38,401 bases of DNA from Wylensekiella montiformis. Its GTDB lineage: Bacteria > Bacillota > Negativicutes > Selenomonadales > Selenomonadaceae. The stretch covers positions 1-38,401 of the forward strand of contig NZ_VUNL01000018.1 of the NCBI RefSeq assembly GCF_009697385.1, given 5' to 3'. The notes under the pieces were generated by a model that saw only the letters and a list, made by a program, of their open reading frames with translations, ran no database searches and had not been told where the DNA came from. Positions 28,220 through 34,749 of the stretch are shown in pieces. Both the position numbers and the translations under genes were made by a program. Each line of letters starts with the position of its first letter. Within the stretch, counting starts at the first letter, position 1.

Positions 28220-28593
28220 TTGATTTCGGCGTTGGAAAAGACTAATGGGGCCTATGCTTTGGCTAAAATTTCGGGGCTTAAATATTGTGAGTTTTTGAAT
28301 AAACAGTATGGTACAGACTATATTTCCGTCATGCCGACCAATCTATATGGGCCCAATGATAATTATCATCCTACGCACAGTCATGTCATGCCGGCGCTGA
28401 TCCGTCGTTTCCATGAGGCGAAGGAGCAGGGCTTGGAGTCTGTTACTTGCTGGGGGGGGATGGTTCGCCGCGTAAGCTCTTGGATGTATCAAAAGCTACG
28501 AAGCTTGGTTGGACGTATAAGACGGAGTTAAAAGACGGCATCAAGCTGGCCTACGAGGACTTTTTACATAATCCGATGAGGGCTGAGCGGTAA
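28220..28593 (+). pseudogene. fcl: GDP-L-fucose synthase remnant (fcl)
   Basis: An epimerase/reductase remnant. The N-terminal NAD-binding half is gone. The fragment begins at [20 protein letters not shown], which holds the catalytic YxxxK, continues through [27 protein letters not shown] and stops at VTCWG. The C-terminus ([19 protein letters not shown] to NPMRAER) follows directly but one frame off, across a run of eight G (28452-28459). In intact enzymes about 50 residues lie between WGTGSP and PDGSPRK, so the deletion probably arose between the two similar GSP-coding stretches. The product would have made GDP-fucose. Confidence 0.82.
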
Positions 28594-28622
28594 GGAAATT
28601 TAATGGGATAAGGAAGGATTTC

Positions 28623-29073
28623 ATGCGTTATTGTACAGAGGCCTTTGGTGCCTATGATATTCGTGGAATTTATCCGCAGACGATAAATGAAGAGCTGGCT
28701 TATCGGATTGGCCGGTTTTTTCCGGATTTGTTTGGAGCGGGCAGGGTGGTAGTCGGCAACGATATTCGTTTGTCAGGTCCTGTTTTGAAAAGAGCGTTGG
28801 TGCGAGACCTGAGGGAGTCAGGCTGTGATGTACTGGATGTGGGCCAGTGCGGTACGGAGATGATCTATTTTGCTACGGCGCATTGAGGAAGAATACGGGC
28901 CAAAGGGGAACGTTACGAAAATCGATGGCTTGTCCGTGTCGTTTGACGACTGGCGTTTCAATCTGCGTAAGTCCAATACGGAACCGGTGATCCGTTTGAA
29001 TGTGGAATCTCGGCATAATGATGCGTTGATGCGGCAAAAGACCGAAGAATTGCTGGCTAAAATCGTGAGGTGA
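28623..29073 (+). pseudogene. manB: phosphomannomutase remnant (manB)
   Basis: The N-terminal 85 residues of a phosphomannomutase/phosphoglucomutase (MRYCTEAFGAYDIRGIYPQT, VVVGNDIRLSGPVLKRAL) end at IYFATAH with a TGA. In an overlapping frame the last about 65 residues follow (IEEEYGPKGNVTKIDGLSVSF, DDWRFNLRKSNTEPVIRLN). The phosphoserine loop (TASHNP), the metal-binding domain and the sugar-binding domain, about 300 residues, are missing. Both the start and the C-terminal phosphate-binding loop remain well preserved, which suggests a recent event. Confidence 0.85.
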
Positions 29074-29077
29074 TCCG

Positions 29078-29263
29078 ATGTTTGTGGTAAAGAAAAATTC
29101 AGAAATGGTGAATAAGACGTTCCGTCTGCCGGTGGATTTGGTACAGCGGTTGACGGAGGTGGCGAGGGCGCAGGATGTGTCGGTGAATAATCTGGTGCAG
29201 CAGTGCTGCGAGTATGCGCTGGGCGATATGGGCGGTGTGGAGAATATGCGGCAGGGGAAGTAA
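29078..29263 (+). CDS. small ribbon-helix-helix (Arc-like) protein
   Basis: A 61-residue protein with an Arc/MetJ-type fold: a beta strand (MVNKTFRLP) then helices (VDLVQRLTEVARAQDV and SVNNLVQQCCEYAL). Such proteins dimerise and bind DNA through the strand. AGGTGA overlaps the end of the phosphomannomutase remnant and lies just before ATG 29078, so it was probably the last gene of that operon. No target is apparent. It could also be an orphan antitoxin, but no toxin gene is adjacent. Confidence 0.72.
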   Translation: MFVVKKNSEMVNKTFRLPVDLVQRLTEVARAQDVSVNNLVQQCCEYALGDMGGVENMRQGK

Positions 29264-29288
29264 GCGGAAAAAGTCATGTGGACAGCAG

Positions 29289-29338
29289 AAAAGGCACCGT
29301 TTCCGACGAGGGAAAACGGTGCCTTTTTACTGTGCCTA
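29289..29338. terminator. bidirectional intrinsic terminator
   Basis: AAAAGGCACCGTTTCC on the left pairs with GGGAAAACGGTGCCTTTTT on the right. T runs occur on both strands. It separates the small ribbon-helix-helix gene from the convergent acyltransferase. Confidence 0.92.
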
Positions 29339-30490
29339 TTTTTTCGGATAAACACCGATGGTGAGGATATTGATCCAATGGAATCGCTGGCCGAGGTTCC
29401 GGAAGATGACCGCTCCAAGCATAGCCAGAAAAAGCGTAGCTGCGTAGAAGAGAATCGCGGTGGGGGCCGTCATCAGGATGCCATGATGCTGCAGAAACAG
29501 GGATAAATAGGTGATCGCGACAGGGTGTGCCAGATACGCGAAATAAGAATGGCGGCCCAGCTGGTGAAGGATGGGGTTCAGGAGCGACGGATAGGGCTGT
29601 TCGGTAAATATGGTGAAGAAGAAGATCGAAGCGGCGATCGTATAGAAGATACCTGCCGGACACAACTGATGTGCGGTGTTGATGGCTTCCATGGGCGTAT
29701 ATCCGGTGCAGCCGATCAGATAGTAGTAATAGGTCAGAAGCAGGGAAAGGCTTGCGAGGAAGCATAGGGTAATGCTGCGCGAATGGTTCTGCATGAATTT
29801 CCGAAAGGATGAGATATGGACGGCAAGCCATCCGCCCAGGATAAAGATAAACAGATAGTGCATGACCCAATAGTTCAGGCGATAGAGAAGAAACGGCTTG
29901 AGCACGGATCCGTCCGGCAGGCCGTAAATAAACAGATTGAAGGATGTGCTGAAGCTGGACCAGTAGTCAAAGGCAATCTGCGCGATCAGGAGAATGGTCA
30001 GACTCACTGCGCCGGCCCGACGTACGATCCAGATCCATAGGGGCATCAGCAGATAGAACCAGAGCAGAATGACAAGGAAATACAGCTGGTATTTTGCGTT
30101 GCCGAAAAAGAGCAGAACCAGAAGGTGGAGCGGGTCGGGGAATCCTGTCCCATAAAGGATCCCGTCATGGATCAGGTAAAACAGCGACCAGACCAGATAG
30201 GGGATCAAGACGGTCTTAAACCGTCGCTTTAAAAAGGAGCGATAGTTGAATGGTGCATTCATGTCCAGATTATAGAACAGACCAAACGCGGAGATAAAAA
30301 AGAAAATGGGAACGCTGAAACGCGTCGCGACTTCGAACAGGGCCGTCAGATTGATATTTGCCGAGGGGTTGCCGAGATATTGAGAGCCGACATGGATGCC
30401 GATGACTCCCATCATAGAAATTCCCCGAATGTATTCGATTGCTGCCAGCCGAGGCTTGCGCGGACGGGGAAGAGATGCTTGCGTGGACAT
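29336..30490 (-). CDS. acyltransferase 3 family membrane protein
   Basis: A 384-residue integral membrane O-acyltransferase of the OafA/WecH type, which moves acetyl or other acyl groups onto cell-surface sugars. It starts with a basic stretch and the family motif AAIEYIRGISMMGVIGIHVGS, where the histidine is the likely catalytic residue, and continues with about ten membrane segments (for example VPIFFFISAFGLFYNL, and the Arg-containing loop SFLKRRFKTVLIPYLVWSLFYL). The acceptor cannot be told. AGGAG lies before the start. It lies 23 nt downstream of the SIMPL gene on the same strand. Confidence 0.87.
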   Translation of the reverse strand: MSTQASLPRPRKPRLAAIEYIRGISMMGVIGIHVGSQYLGNPSANINLTALFEVATRFSVPIFFFISAFGLFYNLDMNAPFNYRSFLKRRFKTVLIPYLVWSLFYLIHDGILYGTGFPDPLHLLVLLFFGNAKYQLYFLVILLWFYLLMPLWIWIVRRAGAVSLTILLIAQIAFDYWSSFSTSFNLFIYGLPDGSVLKPFLLYRLNYWVMHYLFIFILGGWLAVHISSFRKFMQNHSRSITLCFLASLSLLLTYYYYLIGCTGYTPMEAINTAHQLCPAGIFYTIAASIFFFTIFTEQPYPSLLNPILHQLGRHSYFAYLAHPVAITYLSLFLQHHGILMTAPTAILFYAATLFLAMLGAVIFRNLGQRFHWINILTIGVYPKK

Positions 30491-30513
30491 GGATTCGAAA
30501 GCTCCTTTTTGAA

Positions 30514-31242
30514 TTAGTCGCTGATCAGGAAATCAATATGAACACGGGCTGTGAGGGATAGGTTGCCCGGTTCAATCAGCGTATCTGCAGCGGCGTCTTT
30601 GGCTGCCATAATCATCGCATTGCCAAAGCGGCGGCTTTCCAGATAGCCGGAACTTTCAGAGACGCTCTGAATACCGATGATGCGTTTTCCCAGACATTTT
30701 GCGATAATCGATGCTTTGCCGCGAGCATCCTGTACTGCATTGGACAGCGCTGTGCTGCGGGCTGAGTGTGCATCGCTGGCGGTGAATTCCAGGGAATGAA
30801 TCTCGTTGGCACCTGCCTGCAAAGCCGCATCAATCACTTTTCCGGTACGGTGAATATCACGGACGACAACGTTCATGGAATGGCTGACCGTATAGCCGTC
30901 AATTTCATTGCGGCGCGATTCTTCCTTGCGGTATGTCGGCTGGAAGGAGTAATTGCCGGTCTGAATATCCTTCGCGTCGATACCCAGTGCCTTAATGGCC
31001 TGAGCAATCTGATTGGAAGTCCAGGCATTATCATTTTGCGCCTGACCGGCATTCGCCGCATGCGAAGTGATGCCTATGGTGATCGTAGCCTGATCCGGGG
31101 CGACGGTACCGGTCCCCTGTCCGTCGACGGAGAGGATTGGCGGTGCAGGCTTCTCTGCGGCCAGCGCCGTACCCGGCGCAGCAGATACCATGGCTGTCAG
31201 GGTGAATAGGGCAGCGAAAACAGTAGATTTGAAAGAAAACAT
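30514..31242 (-). CDS. SIMPL domain (DUF541) exported protein
   Basis: A 242-residue periplasmic or surface protein. It has a Sec signal peptide (TVFAALFTLTAMVSAAPGTALAAE, cleavage probably after ALA) and one SIMPL/DUF541 domain (about 38-240), with LSVDGQGTGTVAPDQATITIG, DIQTGNYSFQPTY and the C-terminal LSLTARVHIDFLI. Relatives such as YggE and BP26 are associated with oxidative stress tolerance and form ring oligomers, but the function is unclear. GAGGAGG precedes the ATG. It is probably co-transcribed with the acyltransferase. Confidence 0.88.
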   Translation of the reverse strand: MFSFKSTVFAALFTLTAMVSAAPGTALAAEKPAPPILSVDGQGTGTVAPDQATITIGITSHAANAGQAQNDNAWTSNQIAQAIKALGIDAKDIQTGNYSFQPTYRKEESRRNEIDGYTVSHSMNVVVRDIHRTGKVIDAALQAGANEIHSLEFTASDAHSARSTALSNAVQDARGKASIIAKCLGKRIIGIQSVSESSGYLESRRFGNAMIMAAKDAAADTLIEPGNLSLTARVHIDFLISD

Positions 31243-31451
31243 AATAAACCTCCTCTGGGTCGAAAAATTACAGATTCTATTCTATCATACTTTGAAAGAA
31301 AATCCCATGAATGAAGGGCCGGGCAAAGAAAATTCGCCAGAAGGCAGGAATTTTCCGGAATGGGTAGAAATAAATTACATAAAGATACGAACCATCGGAT
31401 CTTTTCGCTTGTTAGGATTGACTATAGAGACGAGATAGGAGATGCTTTATT

Positions 31452-31823
31452 ATGATGGCATTGAACTTTCAGGCAGCAAAGCATAAAAAAATGCTCATGG
31501 AACGCACCAAAAACTGTACGGTTCGCCTTGGTGATGTGACGCAGCTTTATCCGGAAGGCTCCGTTGTGTGGATTACGACAGGGAAAAAAGGAGAGCCGAA
31601 GCATAAGCTTTATTCGGCCTATCTGGACAAGGTGCGCGTAAAAACTATGGGGACATTGACCTCGAATGATCTGGGGCATCAGAATCCGGAAATCAATTCG
31701 AAGGAAGAATTGGTCGCGGATTTTGAGAAAATATACAAGCGGCGCATTCTCATGGAAGATACCGTTACGGTGATCTATTTTACCGAGGTACATGATGATT
31801 TGGACAAAAGCCCGGTAGAATAA
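31452..31823 (+). CDS. ASCH-like hypothetical protein
   Basis: A 123-residue soluble protein. I do not recognise a named family with certainty. The order VRLGDVTQLYPEGSVVWITTG, then YLDKVRVKTMGTLTSNDL, then a helix with EELVADFEKIYKRRI and VTVIYFTEV resembles an ASCH domain (PUA-like fold, RNA or nucleoside binding). AGGAG at 31437-31441 precedes tandem ATGs at 31452 and 31455. It is the last host-like gene before the integrase and points towards it, so the prophage attachment site may lie at or just after its 3' end. Confidence 0.6.
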   Translation: MMALNFQAAKHKKMLMERTKNCTVRLGDVTQLYPEGSVVWITTGKKGEPKHKLYSAYLDKVRVKTMGTLTSNDLGHQNPEINSKEELVADFEKIYKRRILMEDTVTVIYFTEVHDDLDKSPVE

Positions 31824-31866
31824 GGATTTGTAGCGATGATGATAGCGGAAGCGTACTAAAAACGTA

Positions 31867-32916
31867 CTACTCTCGCATGTCATCAAGCATATCGGCGATT
31901 TTTTGTCGCTGGGCGGCATACATGTGACTGTAGATCTTGAGTGTGATGGATGGGTCCTTGTGGCCAAGCCGGTCGGCAACCTCGACTGGTGTGCAATGAG
32001 CTTTGATGAGAAGGCTGGCGTGAGAGTGACGCAAATCATGGATGCGTATCTCTTTCACGCCAGCCTTTTTTGCGCCGTCATGGAGCTTCTTGAGTAGGGC
32101 GGCGCGGGTGATGGGGATGATGTGCTCTTCGCTCGTATAGGCGGACATGCGCCGATAGTCCTGCAGCATCTCGGCGATGAAGCGCGGCATGATGATGGTG
32201 CGGTCGCCGGAGCTGGTCTTTGTGGTGCTGACGTATGAAGTCTTCTGCAGGCGGTACAAGGTTTTGGTAATCGAGATGGAATTTGTTTCGAAGTCGATAT
32301 CATCCCAGGTGAGCGCCAGCATCTCGCCGACGCGCATGCCTGTCCAGAAAAGCAAGTAGAAGGCCATGATGTGATGGGGAAGCTGCAGGGCGGACATGGC
32401 GAAGCGCTGGAATTCTTCGAGCGTCCAGAAGTCCATCTTCGCGCTGGTATGCATTGAGAAGCCGCCGACAGCCTCGGACGGGTTGCTGGGTAGGCTATAG
32501 TACTCCATCGCGTAGTTGAGGATGCTCGAGAGCTGCGCGTGGATCGTGCGCAGGTAGGTCGTCTTGTAACCTGCGCGCAGCAGCTCCTCGCGCCAGCGAT
32601 TGATGGTGCGGCTGTCTATGTTACCAATAATCATATCGCCGAAGAAGGGAATCAGATGGTTGCGGGTGATATTGCGCTTTGTGTAGTACGTCTGCGGCTT
32701 AAGGCGCAGCTTGGCGCTCTCGAGGTAGGCCTTGGCAAGCGCGGTGAAGGTTATCTCTGGCGTGCCAGCGTATTTATCCAAAAATTCCCGCTCCCACCCA
32801 AGTGCCTCGCGCTTTGTGTCGAAGCCTTCTTTTTTCTTCTTCCGGCGCTTGCCGGTCCAGTCTTTGTAGTAAAAGGCGCAGTACCAGCGGCCTGCGTCAT
32901 TCTTATATGCGGGCAT
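31867..32916 (-). CDS. phage tyrosine integrase
   Basis: A site-specific recombinase of 349 residues. It has an N-terminal arm-binding part (about 1-55, RWYCAFYYKDWTGKRRKKKKEGF), a SAM-like core-binding domain (about 58-150) and the catalytic domain (about 170-345). Catalytic residues visible are Arg in TGMRVGEMLAL, the HxxR motif in IHDLRHSHASLL, the histidine of RLGHKDPSITLKIY and the nucleophile Tyr in IYSHMY. Its 3' end faces the presumed attachment site. Upstream is a 14-bp palindrome that may control it. Confidence 0.95.
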   Translation of the reverse strand: MPAYKNDAGRWYCAFYYKDWTGKRRKKKKEGFDTKREALGWEREFLDKYAGTPEITFTALAKAYLESAKLRLKPQTYYTKRNITRNHLIPFFGDMIIGNIDSRTINRWREELLRAGYKTTYLRTIHAQLSSILNYAMEYYSLPSNPSEAVGGFSMHTSAKMDFWTLEEFQRFAMSALQLPHHIMAFYLLFWTGMRVGEMLALTWDDIDFETNSISITKTLYRLQKTSYVSTTKTSSGDRTIIMPRFIAEMLQDYRRMSAYTSEEHIIPITRAALLKKLHDGAKKAGVKEIRIHDLRHSHASLLIKAHCTPVEVADRLGHKDPSITLKIYSHMYAAQRQKIADMLDDMRE

Positions 32917-32937
32917 GGGATCACAACCTTTCTACCT

Positions 32938-32966
32938 TTTTCGTGGACCCACGAATATGGTATAAT
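32938..32966 (+). promoter_or_regulatory. extended -10 promoter with palindromic operator
   Basis: TGG followed by a perfect TATAAT (32961-32966) forms an extended -10 promoter; the -35 region (TTTTCG) is poor. A perfect palindrome TCGTGG-AC-CCACGA (32941-32954) fills the spacer, so a bound regulator would block this promoter. The palindrome also lies just upstream of the integrase start on the other strand. It differs from the GTGAAG operators of the lysogeny switch. Confidence 0.6.
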
Positions 32967-32972
32967 AAAAGT

Positions 32973-33105
32973 ATACAGTTATCCAAAATGGTGTACCTGC
33001 TCACGCTATGCGTGCATCCATCGCGCAGATGAAGAGCAGGAGCGGCTACGGCTGATGTAGTACGGTTAGAGAGCAGGAGTCATGAGAAGGCGCCCTGCTC
33101 TTTTT
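32973..33105 (+). ncRNA. candidate structured non-coding RNA
   Basis: A predicted transcript of about 130 nt from the extended -10 promoter to the terminator at 33070-33105. It has no good open frame: the longest ATG frame has 14 codons and no ribosome site. It folds on paper into a three-way junction: outer helix CCTGCTC (32996-33002) with GAGCAGG (33034-33040), inner hairpins ACGC-tat-GCGT (33003-33013) and CATC/GATG (33015-33031). A second GAGCAGG (33071-33077) pairs with CCTGCTC in the terminator, so the two sets can exchange partners as in riboswitches. The unit is convergent with the NYN gene. Confidence 0.45.
33070..33105 (+). terminator. intrinsic terminator of the candidate RNA
   Basis: AGAGCAGG (33070-33077) pairs with CCTGCTCT (33094-33101) around a 16-nt loop, then five T. 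It stops just before the 3' end of the NYN gene, which lies on the other strand. Confidence 0.8.
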
Positions 33106-33107
33106 GT

Positions 33108-33842
33108 TTACGAGGTCAGGCCATTACCTTCATCGCTTGGCGTTTCTTTGCTTTTCGGATTGAAATGCTTGTCGCAGGTCCAAAGGCCATCGATATGCTC
33201 GAAAAGGTCTGGCTTGATGGGATTGTAAAGAGGGTCCAGGATAAAATCAATGCCCTCGCGACGGGCGAGTTTGGCGGCGGGCACAAAATCGCTGTCTCCG
33301 GATATGAGGATAATCTGGTCGACCTGGTGCTTGAAGGCCAGTGACGCGATGTCGAGGCCAATTTTCATATCAACGCCTTTTTGGTCCACCTCAAGTTGAA
33401 AATCTTGTTCTTGTAAATCGTCAAACTGCATGTGCCCATTGCATAGCTTCTTGATGATCTTTGGACGGATGGAGTAATGTGCCTGTTCGTCAGCCAGTTT
33501 GCCGAGCCGGATTGCAAATTTCCTCTTTTTCTTCAACGCATCCATGAAGGCTAGCATCCAAGTATATAGCTCCGACCGAGAGAAATCGACTTGTCTCTGT
33601 AAGAATGGATGAAAAACCTTTTTCTCCATGGGCAGGCAGTCATAGTAAAAGATTCGGTAAAGTAGTCGTTCAACGTCGTGCTTTCCTTGCTGGTGTCGGA
33701 TGTGCTTCCAACAGTAGGCACTCAGCTCATCGGCTCGTTCGGCTGCGGTCTTCTCTCCCAGCATGGATTGTGCTCTGCGACGGTAGAAGCCACCGTCTAC
33801 AAGAATGGCGGTTCGGATGATGGGGCCTTGCATGCAATTCAT
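33108..33842 (-). CDS. NYN domain (LabA/DUF88-type) putative ribonuclease
   Basis: A 244-residue protein with a PIN-like NYN nuclease domain. Acidic metal-binding residues expected for catalysis are present: Asp16 in AILVDGGFY, Asp158 and Asp164 in KGVDMKIGLDIASL, and Asp183 and Asp185 in LISGDSDFVPAA. A helical insert (about 25-140) is rich in Lys, Arg and aromatic residues and could bind RNA. NYN proteins of this group are thought to cut RNA; the target is unknown. GAGGAG is 8 nt before the ATG. It lies between integrase and repressor, a slot that often carries lysogenic-conversion or anti-phage genes. It has its own consensus promoter and a structured leader. Confidence 0.83.
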   Translation of the reverse strand: MNCMQGPIIRTAILVDGGFYRRRAQSMLGEKTAAERADELSAYCWKHIRHQQGKHDVERLLYRIFYYDCLPMEKKVFHPFLQRQVDFSRSELYTWMLAFMDALKKKRKFAIRLGKLADEQAHYSIRPKIIKKLCNGHMQFDDLQEQDFQLEVDQKGVDMKIGLDIASLAFKHQVDQIILISGDSDFVPAAKLARREGIDFILDPLYNPIKPDLFEHIDGLWTCDKHFNPKSKETPSDEGNGLTS

Positions 33843-33863
33843 TGTTCATTCTCCTCAGTCAAT

Positions 33864-33921
33864 AAAAAAAGTCTCTGGATTCGGCAACACCCTTATAGGC
33901 GGGCTGCTTACTACCAGAGAC
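33864..33921 (-). terminator. intrinsic terminator between leader and NYN gene
   Basis: On the minus strand an 8-bp perfect stem closes a 35-nt loop and is followed directly by a T7 tract. The long loop is unusual for a simple terminator. Confidence 0.7.
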
Positions 33922-33948
33922 GTTATTAGCGTACAACTGCTTTGTTGT
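33864..33948 (-). ncRNA. structured leader RNA ahead of the NYN gene, ending in a terminator
   Basis: From the predicted start near 33948 the transcript forms TACAAC-aaagca-GTTGTA at its very 5' end (33949-33932). It then forms a large hairpin with stem GTCTCTGG/CCAGAGAC (33921-33914 with 33878-33871) and a 35-nt loop, followed by seven U (33870-33864). The ribosome site of the NYN gene begins only 8 nt later. The element can thus act either as a small RNA or as an attenuator that must be read through to express the nuclease. No known riboswitch family is recognised. Confidence 0.55.
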
Positions 33949-33954
33949 ATTAAT

Positions 33955-33983
33955 ATTATATCGTTCTGGTAGTGCTTTGTCAA
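33955..33983 (-). promoter_or_regulatory. consensus promoter of the leader RNA and NYN gene
   Basis: On the minus strand TTGACA (33983-33978), exactly 17 bp and TATAAT (33960-33955): a perfect match to the sigma-A consensus, the strongest promoter of the prophage cargo region. CTACCAG within the spacer is complementary to CTGGTAG in the leader hairpin, giving an inverted repeat across the start site. Confidence 0.85.
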
Positions 33984-34006
33984 TCAATTTCAATCATTTT
34001 GCGGTT

Positions 34007-34036
34007 CTAACTGTACCTAACTGTATCTATCTGTGC
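34007..34036. repeat. three 10-bp tandem repeats (CTAACTGTAC type)
   Basis: CTAACTGTAC (34007-34016), CTAACTGTAT (34017-34026) and CTATCTGTGC (34027-34036) are adjacent copies with a 10-bp period, one helical turn. They lie between the 3' end of the S24 repressor gene and the -35 box of the NYN promoter, about 25-55 bp upstream of it. Confidence 0.6.
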
Positions 34037-34062
34037 TTAAGTGAAGCGGTAGCAACCTTCCA

Positions 34063-34695
34063 TCAGAACTTGCTGATGCTCTGGATTACTCTGCCGATGA
34101 TGCGGACAGGGAGCTTCTCGACTTCTTCGCGGCTGTAGAAGTGTGGGGCGTAAACGGCGACGTTGTGGCCGATGAGCGTCAGGCCGGTATCCGTCTCTTT
34201 GACTTCCTTGACGGTGGCGTCCTCACCATCGACGAGGACGACGGCAATCTGCCCGCTCTCGACGCTTTCCTGGACGCGCACGATGATGGTGTCGCCGTCG
34301 TGGATGGTCGGCTCCATAGATGCGCCTTTGACCACGAGGCCGAAATACTGGTCGCCGCTCTTGTGTAGGCGCTCGTCGATGTACTCGTAGTCGATGATTT
34401 CTTCTTGGGCGAGGATGGGCTGGCCAGCAGCGACGCGGCCGACGACCGTGATGCGGTAGGTATAGCGGGTGACTTTCGGCGCGGGCGGGGTGGAGGCGTC
34501 TCCGCCCAAAAGGTTTTCTACTGGAACATTCGTTGCCTTTGCAATTGCTTGGAGTGTCGATACACTCGGATTATATCGGTCTTTCTCGATATCCCCTATA
34601 TAAGACCGTGACAGGTTGGTAGCTTTTGCCAGTTCCACTTGCGTCATGCTGGCATTTTTCCTAGCGTCACGAATCTTCTCTCCAATACTAGCCAT
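34063..34695 (-). CDS. LexA-like phage repressor with S24 autopeptidase
   Basis: A CI-type repressor of 210 residues. The N-terminal XRE helix-turn-helix (about 3-62, MTQVELAKATNLSRSYIGDIE) binds operators. The C-terminal S24 domain has the self-cleavage bond Ala90-Gly91 in VAAGQP, the nucleophile Ser126 in GASMEP and the general base Lys163 in ATVKEV. RecA-stimulated self-cleavage in the SOS response is expected from family knowledge. GGAGGA precedes the ATG at 34695. It lies 54 bp downstream of the ImmA-type gene on the same strand, so it may be read from the same operon or from a promoter I cannot identify. Confidence 0.93.
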   Translation of the reverse strand: MASIGEKIRDARKNASMTQVELAKATNLSRSYIGDIEKDRYNPSVSTLQAIAKATNVPVENLLGGDASTPPAPKVTRYTYRITVVGRVAAGQPILAQEEIIDYEYIDERLHKSGDQYFGLVVKGASMEPTIHDGDTIIVRVQESVESGQIAVVLVDGEDATVKEVKETDTGLTLIGHNVAVYAPHFYSREEVEKLPVRIIGRVIQSISKF

Positions 34696-34749
34696 GGGAC
34701 AGTCCTCCTTTGTTTTTTGTATGGTAATTATGGGCGGCTTTTTTATTCT

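Noticed and set aside
28194-28244. Short frame [16 protein letters not shown] ahead of the fcl remnant
   Set aside because: It could be the start of a further deleted gene, but 16 residues are too few to identify, and it overlaps the fcl fragment in another frame.
31190-31438. 82-codon plus-strand frame between the SIMPL and ASCH-like genes
   Set aside because: It overlaps the start and signal peptide of the SIMPL gene, lacks a ribosome site and has no family features. The 209-bp gap otherwise shows only AT-rich possible promoter sequence.
31824-31866. Attachment site at the CGTACT direct repeat
   Set aside because: The position beside the integrase is right, but the repeat is only 6 bp and no right-hand copy can be checked in this window, so it is mentioned only within the prophage entry.
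32539-33060. 173-codon plus-strand frame antisense to the integrase
   Set aside because: Most of it overlaps the integrase and its last part is the candidate RNA unit. No ribosome site or domain.
34007-34036. CRISPR array
   Set aside because: Only three 10-bp adjacent units without spacers; no cas genes. No CRISPR array is seen in the window.
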